DNA of 64,000 nt from an uncultured Psychroflexus sp. (GTDB lineage: Bacteria; Bacteroidota; Bacteroidia; Flavobacteriales; Flavobacteriaceae): assembly GCA_913062845.1 (NCBI GenBank), contig CAJXVZ010000001.1, positions 1 through 64,000 on the forward strand, written 5' to 3'. Positions 35,989 through 44,753 of this stretch are shown piece by piece. The notes under the pieces were generated by a model, which worked only from the letters and a program-made list of their open reading frames with translations, did not search any database and was not told the origin of the DNA. The number at the start of each line of letters is the position of its first letter. Within the stretch, counting starts at the first letter, position 1. A program made the position numbers and the translations under genes.

Positions 35989-36372
35989 TTATACCAAAGA
36001 CTTCGGCGGTTGAAGAATGTCCGTTTCTAATAATGAATTGAATAAAACTGAATACCCGAAATTATGCTGAATATGTTCGGGAGCAGAGATGATGTCAAAG
36101 CTAAAATCTCTTGCTTCAACAAAATATGTATAATACGTATGAGAACAATGCTGTGTTGGCAGATCTTGATGTTCCGGGTGTTCATCCTGATGTTCGTGCG
36201 ATTGACTGCCATAATGCAAGTCCAGGAAAGTCAGAAAATCATCTCCTTGTTCTTCCTTATGTTCCTGATAATGTTGCCAAAGGTCGTCTAATTGCATCAG
36301 ACTGTTGATGTTAAACCCAAAACTCTGTATCAGAATTGTTAAAGATAATATGCCACTTATTATCAATCGCAT
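35989..36372 (-). CDS. Small His-rich protein leading the metal efflux operon
   Basis: A 127-residue protein with an N-terminal hydrophobic signal (MRLIISGILSLTILIQSFGF). A charged, His-rich centre follows (WQHYQEHKEEQGDDFLTFLDLHYG, SQSHEHQDEHPEHQDLPTQHCSH), likely able to bind divalent metal. It lies 44 bp ahead of czcA on the same strand and is the first gene of the operon. Similar small proteins stand before CzcA genes in other Bacteroidota. A periplasmic metal chaperone or sensor is an inference. Confidence 0.7.
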   Translation of the reverse strand: MRLIISGILSLTILIQSFGFNINSLMQLDDLWQHYQEHKEEQGDDFLTFLDLHYGSQSHEHQDEHPEHQDLPTQHCSHTYYTYFVEARDFSFDIISAPEHIQHNFGYSVLFNSLLETDILQPPKSLV

Positions 36373-36376
36373 GGCA

Positions 36377-36384
36377 CAAATATA
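36377..36384 (-). promoter_or_regulatory. Promoter -7 box of the czc operon
   Basis: Reads TATATTTG on the - strand, ending 4 bases before the ATG at 36372. The predicted transcript is close to leaderless. Confidence 0.45.
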
Positions 36385-36486
36385 GGAATGATTTGAGAGA
36401 TTATGGCTTAAGATTAGATTTATAGTAAAAAATATTGACAGAAATCAGTCTTATTTAATCAAAAAGCCAACAATTATTGATTAATT

Positions 36487-36858
36487 TTAATATGATGACT
36501 TTTTCGAATTTGAATCACTTTTTTCTATAAACTCAACCCTGGCTATTGTAACATAATCTGTATCCAAATACAATTCATAGCCTTTTAAAAATTCTATCTT
36601 TCGGGAGGTATGAGGTTTTAATTCAATTATTTCAACGATTTCCCCCTTAGATTGAAGTCTAACTGAAAAGGGTTTCTCTCCAATATTGTCAACAATAGCC
36701 ACACAATCCTGATCGGTAAATGGATTTTTCACAGCATCCTGTCCTGGACCTTTGCCTGTCATAAGCATGCTTTGTGAAGGCTCAAGTTCAAAAGTGTTTT
36801 GTGCCAATACAGGTAAGCCAGAAATAAATATCAATATCGTAAAAATGAAGTACTTCAT
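36487..36858 (-). CDS. Small secreted protein of unknown function
   Basis: A 123-residue protein with a clear signal peptide (MKYFIFTILIFISGLPVLAQ). The mature part has a conserved-looking segment GKGPGQDAVKNPFTDQDCVAIVDNIGEKPFSV, then strand-turn-strand runs (IVEIIELKPHTSRKIEFLKGYELYL), suggesting a small beta-sandwich exported to the periplasm. It ends in a Lys/Ser-rich tail. No family recognised. It stands alone between the czc operon and the Fpg gene. Confidence 0.65.
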   Translation of the reverse strand: MKYFIFTILIFISGLPVLAQNTFELEPSQSMLMTGKGPGQDAVKNPFTDQDCVAIVDNIGEKPFSVRLQSKGEIVEIIELKPHTSRKIEFLKGYELYLDTDYVTIARVEFIEKSDSNSKKSSY

Positions 36859-37018
36859 GCTTTTGGAGTATTTGAGTTTAAATAATCAATTATAAATGTA
36901 ATTTTAAAAATTCCTGATTGTTTAATATTTACCAAAAAATTATGAAGTGCTTCGAATTGTTACAAGTTTACTAAATCTGAAAACTGAGTAATTTTAAATC
37001 TTAATTTTAAAGAAAAAA

Positions 37019-37807
37019 ATGCCGGAATTACCAGAAGTTGAAAATTATAAGCGCTACATAGATCAAACCTGTTTGAAACAAAAGATCATTGAGATGGATT
37101 GCAGGGATGACAGATTACTCAAGCAACCTAAGTCTGATTTTGAAGACGTACTGATAAATGAGGAATTTACACAAACAGAAAGAATTGGCAAATACCTTTT
37201 CGTCAAAACCACAAGTGAAAAAGTTCTGGTGTTACATTTTGGGATGACTGGTCGACCGCATTACTACAGCTGTGAAGACAACCGACCGAAGTACGCTCAC
37301 ATTCAATTGAGTTTCGACAATGGGTATCATTTTGGTTTTGAAAACAAAAGAAAGTTCGGCTGGTGGAATCTGACAGACTCAGTTGACATTTTTAAAAAAG
37401 AGAACAATCTCAGTGATGATGCAAGAGAACTTAATTTCGAAGATTTTAAAACATCATTAAGCAGCAGATCTACAGATATTAAAAAAATCATCATGGATCA
37501 AAGTGTTTGCGCCGGTGTTGGTAACTGGATGGCAGATGATATTTTGTACCAGGCCAGAATTCACCCGGAACATAAGGTTGAGGACATGAGTGATACTGAA
37601 TTAAAAGCAGTATTCGATGCTATGAAAAACGTCATTGAAGTCGCCATAGACAAAGAAGCACATTATGCAGACTTTCCTGATTATTTTTTGATTCACAACC
37701 GAAAAGACGGTGGCGTTTGTCATCATTCTGGATGCGATATTGAAAAAATTAAAGTCGGTGGAAGAACAACCTACTTTTCACCGGAATGGCAAAAAAAGCC
37801 TCATTGA
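37019..37807 (+). CDS. Fpg/Nei-family DNA glycosylase
   Basis: A 262-residue base-excision repair glycosylase/AP lyase. It begins with the catalytic PELPEVENYKRYID, where Pro1 after Met removal is the nucleophile and Glu2 the partner. It has HFGMTGRPHYY, KRKFGWW, the helix-two-turns-helix VCAGVGNWMADDILYQARIHPE and the C-terminal GGRTTYF. The zinc finger is unusual. The first pair is VCHHSGC, but the second pair normally after TYF is replaced by SPEWQ, so no CxxC remains. Function may be kept by a zincless-type finger. Whether it prefers oxidised purines or pyrimidines cannot be told. Confidence 0.9.
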   Translation: MPELPEVENYKRYIDQTCLKQKIIEMDCRDDRLLKQPKSDFEDVLINEEFTQTERIGKYLFVKTTSEKVLVLHFGMTGRPHYYSCEDNRPKYAHIQLSFDNGYHFGFENKRKFGWWNLTDSVDIFKKENNLSDDARELNFEDFKTSLSSRSTDIKKIIMDQSVCAGVGNWMADDILYQARIHPEHKVEDMSDTELKAVFDAMKNVIEVAIDKEAHYADFPDYFLIHNRKDGGVCHHSGCDIEKIKVGGRTTYFSPEWQKKPH

Positions 37808-37821
37808 TAATTTGACTGTCA

Positions 37822-38009
37822 TTATTCATGAGGCTTCAAACTTTAAATTTTAAACTTTAAACGAACTCAAAAATAATTGTTTTGAAACATTAAGGCATTA
37901 AGAAAATTAAGGATTATTAGTTCGGGACGTTCAAATTTTATTTAAAACCAATAGTGCAAGAATATTTAAAAATTAAACTTGTCAACCTTATTTATGAGGC
38001 TTCAAACTT
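37822..38009 (+). repeat. Interspersed repeat R1, copy A
   Basis: A 188-bp non-coding unit bounded by two 22-base direct repeats that read TTATTCATGAGGCTTCAAAC at 37822 and TTATTTATGAGGCTTCAAAC at 37988. Its core (37869-37911, including AACATTAAGGCATTAAGAAA) and its right part (37950-38006) match, in reverse orientation, the sequence at 61017-61213, with a 3-bp indel and scattered changes. Confidence 0.75.
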
Positions 38010-38041
38010 CAAACTTCAAACTTGAAACTTGAAACTTGAAA
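38000..38041 (+). repeat. Heptanucleotide tandem array
   Basis: Six 7-bp units: CTTCAAA three times, then CTTGAAA three times, followed by a partial unit. It abuts the right end of repeat R1 copy A and lies upstream of the OstA-like gene. Array length could vary by slippage. Confidence 0.85.
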
Positions 38042-38097
38042 CTTATAAACCACATCTTAATTCTCATTCAATTAACATCTACTAAGGGCGAAATATG

Positions 38098-38105
38098 TAA
38101 TTTTG
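38098..38105 (+). promoter_or_regulatory. Promoter -7 box of the OstA-like gene
   Basis: TAATTTTG, a perfect TAnnTTTG, 15 bases before TTG 38120. It lies inside the longer open frame that runs back to 38036, so it decides for the later start. Confidence 0.5.
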
Positions 38106-38119
38106 CATCAAAAAATAAT

Positions 38120-39826
38120 TTGCAGTACAGATTTCTGTTTTTTTTATTATTGATTCCTTTAGGCCTGTGTGCTCAAAATAAAAAGATTAGGGTTGAGAGT
38201 GAACGAAATTTAATTGATGAAGAAAAGTATCCCGGTGCTTTTATTTTCTTAAAAGTCAATAAACAAGTTTATTTCGAACACGAAGGGATAGACGTTTGGT
38301 GTGATAAGGCTATTTTTTATCAGGAAGAAAATTTTTTTAAAGCCTATGGTAACGTTCGCATGAAACAAGGCGATACGGTAAATATGCGCAGCGCTTATGC
38401 AGAATACAATGGCAACACCAAATTTGCTTTTGCAAGTGACGAGGTGGTTTTAACTACACCAAGTAACAAACTGACTACCGATTCATTGTTTTTTGACCGT
38501 GTACAACAAAAAGCCTTTTACAGGAGCGGCGGAACGGTTAAGGACACAGCCAGCACTATTACCAGCATTCGAGGGACCTATGAAATGGAAAAAGAAAAGT
38601 ATGCCTTTCGACAAAACGTTAAAGTTACTAATCCGGATTACAACATAGATACTGATATTCTCGATTTTTATACGGAAAACGGACATGCTTATTTGTACGA
38701 GCCTTCAACCGTAACTACAGAAAATGGTAAAGTTTACTGTGAAAAAGGCTTTTTTGACACCAGAACAAATTTTGGCTACTTTATAAAAAATTCAAGAGTA
38801 GATTATGAACAAAGGACGTTATACGGTGATAGCATCTTCTTTGACCAAAACCAAAATTTTGCCTCTGCAACCAACAATATTGAGATTATTGATACTGTAA
38901 ACAAAACCAAAGTTTATGGTCACTATGCTGAGGTTTATAAATTGAAGGATTCAGTTATAATAACAAAAAATCCCTGGGTCGCCTCTTTTCAGGAAAATGA
39001 TTCCATATTTATAGCCAGTGATACCATGATGATCACCGGTGAGCCTGAGAAACGCATAGTCAGAGCTTTTCCGGACGCCAGACTCTATAAATCTGATTTA
39101 AGTGGAAAAGCAGATTCTATACATTCATCAGAAATTACGGGATACACCAAGCTGATAACACGCCCGGTTTTGTGGTCTTCCAACGGACAAATCACCGGAG
39201 ATACCATCAAACTGATCTCAAATGTTGAAACTGAAAAACTGGACTCTTTAAAAGTTTATTACAATAGTTTTATGGTCCAGAAAGATACCATTGAAGGCTT
39301 TAATCAAGTCAAAGGTAAAGAACTTATTGGCTTATTTGAAGACAATAAGATCAAGGAAGCAACATTTATCAAAAATGCAGAATCCCTTTACTATACCAGA
39401 AATGATGAAGGAGAACTGATAGGCATAGATAAAACGCTTTCGGCTTCACTTAAGATGGAATTTAGCGATCAGGAAGTGACCGATGTCTATTATTACAACA
39501 AAGCCAGCGGAAAAACTTATCCGGAAAATGAACTACCCCCAAATGCCAGAACACTTAAAGGAATGATATGGCGTGGTGATGAATTGATTGACAGCAAAGA
39601 AGACCTGTTTACCAACAGGCCTACATACGTTTTGCCAATAATAAAAGGTACTGAAGATATTGAAGCGAAAGACCGTATCTCAAAACCGTTTTATAAACAA
39701 AAAGACCTTAATCCAAAGTCCAATCTCAAAACTGAAACAAAAGACAGTATTCTTGAGGCCAAAAGACAGGAAAAGCTAAAAGTCATAAAACCAAAAATGA
39801 GAATTAAGGGTATAGAAAATGATTGA
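38120..39826 (+). CDS. OstA-like LPS transport protein
   Basis: A 568-residue exported protein of the OstA/LptA-like family (PF13100 type) that probably helps carry lipopolysaccharide across the periplasm. TTG 38120 gives a good signal peptide (MQYRFLFFLLLIPLGLCAQ). The frame is open back to 38036, but that part lies in a tandem repeat and upstream of the promoter box. The mature protein is a chain of OstA beta-jellyroll strands: VWCDKAIFYQEENFFKAYGNVRMKQGDTVNM, LTTDSLFFDRVQQKAFYRSGGTV, YGDSIFFDQNQNFASATNNIEI, then a long beta region. A charged tail ends it. It overlaps the aminotransferase start by 8 bp. Confidence 0.87.
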   Translation: MQYRFLFFLLLIPLGLCAQNKKIRVESERNLIDEEKYPGAFIFLKVNKQVYFEHEGIDVWCDKAIFYQEENFFKAYGNVRMKQGDTVNMRSAYAEYNGNTKFAFASDEVVLTTPSNKLTTDSLFFDRVQQKAFYRSGGTVKDTASTITSIRGTYEMEKEKYAFRQNVKVTNPDYNIDTDILDFYTENGHAYLYEPSTVTTENGKVYCEKGFFDTRTNFGYFIKNSRVDYEQRTLYGDSIFFDQNQNFASATNNIEIIDTVNKTKVYGHYAEVYKLKDSVIITKNPWVASFQENDSIFIASDTMMITGEPEKRIVRAFPDARLYKSDLSGKADSIHSSEITGYTKLITRPVLWSSNGQITGDTIKLISNVETEKLDSLKVYYNSFMVQKDTIEGFNQVKGKELIGLFEDNKIKEATFIKNAESLYYTRNDEGELIGIDKTLSASLKMEFSDQEVTDVYYYNKASGKTYPENELPPNARTLKGMIWRGDELIDSKEDLFTNRPTYVLPIIKGTEDIEAKDRISKPFYKQKDLNPKSNLKTETKDSILEAKRQEKLKVIKPKMRIKGIEND

Positions 39827-41003
39827 AGCTTTTAAAACATATCAGGCACAGACAACACCACATCCTCTCGGTCTTGAAATTGACTATGCCAAAGGCAGCT
39901 ATATTTATACCACAGATGGCAAAGTGCATTTGGATTTTGTCGCCGGTGTTTCCGCTTGCAATCTGGGACATTGCCATCCCGAAGTTGTCGAGGCTATAAA
40001 AAGTCAAACCGAACGTTATATGCATGTTATGGTCTATGGGGAGTACATTTTAGAACCCGCTCTGAAAGTTACTCAACAATTGGCCGAACTTTTACCTCAA
40101 CCATTGGAGCAAACCTATCTGGTAAACAGTGGAACAGAAGCTATTGATGCCAGCATGAAACTGGCCAGAAGGGCTACAGGTCGCACACAGATTATCTCTG
40201 CAAAAAATTGTTATCACGGTAATTCCTATGGTGCACTGAGTCTGATGGATTATGAAGAAAGGATTAAGCCCTTTAAGCCTCTTTTACCACATATTACTCA
40301 GATAGAATTTAACAATACCAATTGTCTTGGTCTGATCAATAAAAACACAGCCGCAGTCATTCTTGAAACCATTCAGGGTGGCGGTGGATTCATCATGCCG
40401 AAAGAAGATTATCTGAAAAAGATAAAACAGCGTTGTCAGGAAGTAGGCGCACTTTTGATCTTAGATGATATACAACCAGGTTTTGGAAGAACAGGTAAAT
40501 TATTTGGCTTCGAACATTTTGATGTCGTTCCTGATATTCTGGTCATGGGAAAGGCAATGGCTTCCGGCATGCCTATAGGTGCTTTGACAGCGTCAAAATC
40601 ATTGATGAGTCTGCTAAGCAACAATCCAAAACTCGGACACATTACAACCTTTGGCGGAAATCCGGTTATTGCTGTTGCGGCTTCAAAAACTTTGGATATT
40701 TTAACCAAAAGTTACATTATTTCACAAATTGAGCATAAGGAAAATTTGTTCCGATCACATTTACAACATGCTCTGATCACAGAAATAAGAGGAAAAGGCC
40801 TCATGCTTGCTGCAATAATGCAAACTGAAGAAATTGCCAACGCTGTAGTCCTTAGGGCAAAAGAAGAACAACTGATTTTGTTCTGGTTGCTCTATGAAAA
40901 AAGGGCCGTTCGTATTACACCACCTTTAAATATCTCCGATGAAGACATTATCAAAGGCTGTGCTATCATCATTAACATACTAAACACAATAAACCAAAAA
41001 TAG
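39819..41003 (+). CDS. Class-III PLP-dependent aminotransferase
   Basis: A 394-residue fold-type I aminotransferase of the acetylornithine/ornithine group. Motifs: GLEIDYAKGSYIYTTDGKVHLDF, NSGTEAIDASMKLARRATGR (PLP phosphate contact), ILETIQGGGGFIMP, LILDDIQPGFGRTGKLFGFE (the Asp that contacts the pyridine N), and the Schiff-base Lys245 in LVMGKAMASGMPIG. Substrate unknown. There are no arginine- or biotin-synthesis neighbours. ATG 39819 overlaps the OstA-like gene by 8 bp, so the two are co-translated, although no functional link is obvious. Confidence 0.92.
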   Translation: MIEAFKTYQAQTTPHPLGLEIDYAKGSYIYTTDGKVHLDFVAGVSACNLGHCHPEVVEAIKSQTERYMHVMVYGEYILEPALKVTQQLAELLPQPLEQTYLVNSGTEAIDASMKLARRATGRTQIISAKNCYHGNSYGALSLMDYEERIKPFKPLLPHITQIEFNNTNCLGLINKNTAAVILETIQGGGGFIMPKEDYLKKIKQRCQEVGALLILDDIQPGFGRTGKLFGFEHFDVVPDILVMGKAMASGMPIGALTASKSLMSLLSNNPKLGHITTFGGNPVIAVAASKTLDILTKSYIISQIEHKENLFRSHLQHALITEIRGKGLMLAAIMQTEEIANAVVLRAKEEQLILFWLLYEKRAVRITPPLNISDEDIIKGCAIIINILNTINQK

Positions 41004-41100
41004 AATTGTTGATTAATTTGTTGACAACCTCTTTTGAAAAAAACCAGATTAAATGAAAACGCTTTTAACTTTAACCAATAATTCATAAAAAGTCTCATAT

Positions 41101-42486
41101 ATGAAATTTGATTCCAACGAAGACTTTGATTTTCCCATAGAAAAATTCGAACATATGCTCAAAACCAATCACGTATTGTTTTTTGATGCGGATGAATTTG
41201 TTGAAATTGTAGAACACTACATTGACATGGGTAAATTGTCTTTAGCCAAAAAAGCTTTGGACCTTGGTTTGGACCAACACCCGAACTACAACGATCTGAA
41301 ATTGCTCAAAGCAGAAATTTATATTTTTGAAGACAAACATGCGCAAGCAGAGGAATTATTGGCTTACTTGCAACAAGTAGACCCTCAAAATGAAGAGATC
41401 TATATTCTACAGGCCAATATTTTCTCGAAACAAGATAAACACAAAAAAGCCATAAGTACTCTGGAGTATACATTAGATTTTGCTGTTGAACCTACAGAAA
41501 TCTATAACCTCATAGGCATTGAGTACCTTTTTATGGAAAACTTTGAAAAGGCCAAAGAGACTTATATAAAATGCCTTGATCAAAATCAGCAGGATTTTAC
41601 AGCTTTGTACAACATCATATATTGTTTTGATTTTCTGGATCAACAACAGGAAGGTATTGCCTTCCTAAATGACTTTCTGGATAAAAACCCTTACTGTGAA
41701 GTGGCCTGGCATCAGCTTGGCAAACTTTATTTTGATATTGGCGAAGACAAACGTGCACTCCAGGCATTCGATTTTGCCATTTATTCTGATGAATATTTCG
41801 TTGGTGCTTATTTAGAAAAAGCAAAAGTACTTGAACGCCTTAACAAGTTCAATGAAGCTATTGAAAACTATAAAATCTCTAATCAGCTTGATGATCCTAC
41901 GGCATATGCTTACCTAAGGATTGGTAAGTGTTACATGAAAATCAATAATTCTAAAGAAGCCGTAAAATATTATAAAAAAGCGGTGCATGAGGACCCTTTG
42001 ATGGATAAAGCCTGGGCAGCGCTAACAGAGTTTTATATGCGCAAGAAAGAGTACAAAACGGCACTCTCGTTTGTTAACAAGGCTTTGAATATTGATGCAG
42101 AAAATCCACACCACTGGCGAAATTACAGCATCATTAACAACGAGCTCGGCAATGAAGAAGCGAGTAAAAAAGGACTTCAGCAAGCCCTGAAGTACGGTAA
42201 TTATGAGTTCGAAAATCTCATTGCCCAGGCAGATATTTGTATTGAAGATGAACTATGGCTGGATGCTCTGGATACATTGATATATGGATCTGAATTTTAC
42301 CAGGACCATGAAGAATTCTTGTACCGAATTGCAGGTGTATATTATAAATTAAATGTTCCGGACGAGGCCTGGCTTACCTTTGAAGAAGCTTATGAAAGCG
42401 ATCCCGGATTGTGCAACATCATGTTTGAAATGTTTCCGGAAATGCAAAATGATCCTAAATACAAACCTTTTTTTGATAAAATATGA
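41101..42486 (+). CDS. TPR-repeat protein
   Basis: A 461-residue, acidic, all-helical protein made of about 10-11 tetratricopeptide repeats, for example LSLAKKALDLGLDQHPNYNDL, FEKAKETYIKCLDQNQQDF, NKFNEAIENYKISNQLDDPTAYAYLRIGKCY and NSKEAVKYYKKAVHEDPLMDKAW. There is no signal peptide, so it is probably a cytoplasmic scaffold. Its stop overlaps the menB start (ATGA), so they are translationally coupled. Its role is otherwise unknown. Confidence 0.9.
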   Translation: MKFDSNEDFDFPIEKFEHMLKTNHVLFFDADEFVEIVEHYIDMGKLSLAKKALDLGLDQHPNYNDLKLLKAEIYIFEDKHAQAEELLAYLQQVDPQNEEIYILQANIFSKQDKHKKAISTLEYTLDFAVEPTEIYNLIGIEYLFMENFEKAKETYIKCLDQNQQDFTALYNIIYCFDFLDQQQEGIAFLNDFLDKNPYCEVAWHQLGKLYFDIGEDKRALQAFDFAIYSDEYFVGAYLEKAKVLERLNKFNEAIENYKISNQLDDPTAYAYLRIGKCYMKINNSKEAVKYYKKAVHEDPLMDKAWAALTEFYMRKKEYKTALSFVNKALNIDAENPHHWRNYSIINNELGNEEASKKGLQQALKYGNYEFENLIAQADICIEDELWLDALDTLIYGSEFYQDHEEFLYRIAGVYYKLNVPDEAWLTFEEAYESDPGLCNIMFEMFPEMQNDPKYKPFFDKI

Positions 42487-43319
42487 ATTGGACAACAGTA
42501 AAAGAATATGAGGATATTACTTATAAAAAATCAGGTGATGGTGTAGCGAGAATAGCATTCAACAGACCTGAAGTGCGAAATGCCTTCAGACCTAAAACTG
42601 TAGCTGAGCTTTATGAAGCCTTTTTAGATGCCAGAGAAGACACTTCTATTGGGGTAGTGCTTTTTTCGGCTGAAGGACCATCGCCAAAGGATGGTGTTTA
42701 TAGTTTTTGCAGTGGTGGCGATCAAAATGCCCGTGGTCACCAAGGTTATGTAGATGATGATGGTATGCCAAGATTAAATATTCTTGAAGTTCAACGGTTG
42801 ATCCGATTTATGCCAAAAGTAGTTATAGCTGTAGTTCCGGGCTGGGCTGTTGGCGGAGGACATTCGCTTCATGTGGTCTGTGACCTCACTCTGGCCAGCA
42901 AGGAACATGCTATTTTTAAGCAAACAGATGCTGACGTTACAAGTTTTGATGGCGGTTACGGCTCTGCCTATCTGGCTAAAATGATTGGACAGAAGAAAGC
43001 GCGTGAGCTATTCTTTTTAGGCCGAAATTATTCGGCTGATGAAGCTGAGGCTATGGGCATGGTCAATGCCTCAATCCCGCATGACAAGCTAGAAGAAGAG
43101 GCCTATAACTGGGCTCAGGAAATTCTTGAAAAATCCCCTACATCCATAAAAATGCTAAAGTTTGCCTTTAACCTGACTGATGATGGTATGGTTGGTCAAC
43201 AAGTATTTGCCGGTGAAGCCACTAGACTGGCCTATATGACCGAAGAAGCTAAGGAAGGGCGAAATGCTTTTTTAGAAAAACGTAAACCTAACTTTAAGGA
43301 TATTAAGTGGATTCCTTAG
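42483..43319 (+). CDS. menB: 1,4-dihydroxy-2-naphthoyl-CoA synthase
   Basis: Crotonase-fold enzyme that closes the second ring in menaquinone synthesis. 278 residues, near the family length. Diagnostic segments are IAFNRPEVRNAFRPKTVAELY, FCSGGDQNARG (the MenB-specific oxyanion-hole region), VVPGWAVGGGHSLHVVCDLTLAS, FKQTDADVTSFDGGYGSAYLAKMIG and RKPNFKDIKW at the C-terminus. The other men genes are not in the window. Starts within the TPR gene's stop codon (ATGA). Menaquinone is the quinone of anaerobic and flavobacterial respiration. Confidence 0.96.
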   Translation: MNWTTVKEYEDITYKKSGDGVARIAFNRPEVRNAFRPKTVAELYEAFLDAREDTSIGVVLFSAEGPSPKDGVYSFCSGGDQNARGHQGYVDDDGMPRLNILEVQRLIRFMPKVVIAVVPGWAVGGGHSLHVVCDLTLASKEHAIFKQTDADVTSFDGGYGSAYLAKMIGQKKARELFFLGRNYSADEAEAMGMVNASIPHDKLEEEAYNWAQEILEKSPTSIKMLKFAFNLTDDGMVGQQVFAGEATRLAYMTEEAKEGRNAFLEKRKPNFKDIKWIP

Positions 43320-43623
43320 AGAAAAAATCATAACCAAGGGGATTTGAATTAAATAAAATCATTGGTTTAGTCTCAATACCTGACATTAAAAACTCATGTC
43401 GGGCTGAGATTAGTCTAATATTCTTTGGCAATTACGGCAAGCTTTTCAGGATTAAATTAAATCAAGAAGTAGGACCAGATCAGTAAAAAAAGCTTCAAGT
43501 GCTAACCAATATCATATTATAATTCAATCGGACTTTATAATTTTGTTTTACATATAAAAAAACATGCAAAAGATAGAAAATGTCTATGACAAAATATTGG
43601 CCTTTAAAAATAAAACCTAAGTC
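43320..43623. other. Gene-free region after menB
   Basis: 304 bp, AT-rich. The only coding-like item is an 18-codon ATG frame at 43564-43620 just before the next gene, which could be a leader peptide but has no other support. No terminator hairpin with T-run was found. Confidence 0.4.
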
Positions 43624-43905
43624 ATGACCTATCCAAAAAAACTGGCCCGGATTTTTCTGATTTTTAGTATTGTAATTTTTTTTTACTTCTCATTGCTCGT
43701 TTATTGGTCTTATTATCCTCCTGAATCAACAGGTGTTATAAGGTTCTTTGGGGAATTATTGACCATACCTCTTTTACTAATGTTGGTTGTAAACTTAATT
43801 TCCAGCATAGTATTTGTTTTTCTGAATAAATACCGTAAAATAAATATCATCATATTCACATTAAGTCTTGCAACCACGATCTTACTTTTTGAAGAAACAT
43901 TTTAA
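43624..43905 (+). CDS. Small membrane protein of unknown function
   Basis: A 93-residue protein with three hydrophobic segments (IFLIFSIVIFFYFSLLVYW, LLTIPLLLMLVVNLISSIVFVF, INIIIFTLSLATTILLF) and short charged links. No family recognised. Same strand as the following secreted protein, 60 bp apart. Coding character is modest, so the call rests on the open frame and membrane pattern. Confidence 0.5.
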   Translation: MTYPKKLARIFLIFSIVIFFYFSLLVYWSYYPPESTGVIRFFGELLTIPLLLMLVVNLISSIVFVFLNKYRKINIIIFTLSLATTILLFEETF

Positions 43906-43965
43906 AATAACCTTATACCATTCAAAAAATATAACAACGAATAGAATTATCCAAAAAACAATTAA

Positions 43966-44655
43966 ATGAAACATTACTTATTTCTAATGATCTTTTCAAT
44001 AAGTGCATCCATTTCTGCAAAAGAAAATTTTTTAAAATGTAAAATATTTTTTGCTAATACGAATGTTGTTGAAGGATTTGCTACACTTCCTACCAACAAA
44101 TCTATGGAAAATAAAATCAGGTACAAGGCAAAACTCAAAAGCAGTAATGTTGTTAAGATAGATGGAAGTAAATTAGACAGAATCATATATTATATTGACG
44201 ATTCTCCCAGAGTGTTTTATAACACCAAATTTTATAAGACCATGTTGGACGATAAGAATAAGATCCGGAAGAAAATATTCAGACCATATTGGGTCCTCAG
44301 TGCATTTATGGATGATGACTTATTTGTATATTGGTTATCAGAAGATTACAGGGTAAGTAACAAAGGTAAATTAGTCTGCTATTCAGACTCCAACATGGCC
44401 TTGGGAGATTATGAAACTGTTATTCTCGTTAAGAGACCTGACGAAGATATCCCGACCATGTTCAGTTTTCACAGTACAGGTTATATTACCAATGGTGATA
44501 AGTTTTTCAAAAGGATCGCACAGGCCTATTTTGAAAAGGACAAAAAAATACTTAGAAGAATCAAGAAAAATGAATTTAGTCTAGAGCGATACGATGAGTT
44601 GATCAGAGCCTATTGCAAATGTAATTATCAGGATCCATTTTATATCAGATACTGA
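43966..44655 (+). CDS. Secreted protein of unknown function, 229 aa
   Basis: A signal peptide (MKHYLFLMIFSISASISAKE) precedes a basic, strand-rich protein (CKIFFANTNVVEGFATLPTN, IRYKAKLKSSNVVKIDGSKLDRIIYYIDDSPRVFYNTKFYKT). A helical basic tail (FFKRIAQAYFEKDKKILRRIKKNEFSLERYDELI) follows and ends in CKCNYQDPFYIRY. No family recognised. It ends before a bidirectional terminator shared with infB. Confidence 0.65.
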   Translation: MKHYLFLMIFSISASISAKENFLKCKIFFANTNVVEGFATLPTNKSMENKIRYKAKLKSSNVVKIDGSKLDRIIYYIDDSPRVFYNTKFYKTMLDDKNKIRKKIFRPYWVLSAFMDDDLFVYWLSEDYRVSNKGKLVCYSDSNMALGDYETVILVKRPDEDIPTMFSFHSTGYITNGDKFFKRIAQAYFEKDKKILRRIKKNEFSLERYDELIRAYCKCNYQDPFYIRY

Positions 44656-44675
44656 TTTTACCTCGAATAAATTAT

Positions 44676-44729
44676 AATCTATCTCAAAATCTCAGGGAAT
44701 AGTCCTTAAAGTTTTGAGATAGATTCTTT
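44676..44729. terminator. Bidirectional terminator between convergent genes
   Basis: A perfect 14-bp stem, AATCTATCTCAAAA (44676-44689) and TTTTGAGATAGATT (44712-44725), with a 22-base loop, followed by CTTTT on the + strand. It lies between the secreted-protein gene (+) and infB (-), 21 and 25 bp from their stops, and can serve both. Confidence 0.75.
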
Positions 44730-44753
44730 TAATTTATGCTTTAAAATATATAT

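Larger units (their letters stand above)
37808..38119. other. Gene-free region filled by an interspersed repeat and heptad array
   Basis: 312 bp between the glycosylase gene and the OstA-like gene, if that gene starts at 38120. It contains one copy of a roughly 190-bp interspersed repeat (37822-38009), a 7-bp tandem array (38000-38041) and the promoter box of the OstA-like gene at 38098. Confidence 0.6.

Noticed and set aside
43564-43620. 18-codon ATG frame before the small membrane protein gene
   Set aside because: Too short to judge. No stem-loops or codon bias suggesting a leader peptide, so noted only in the intergenic entry.
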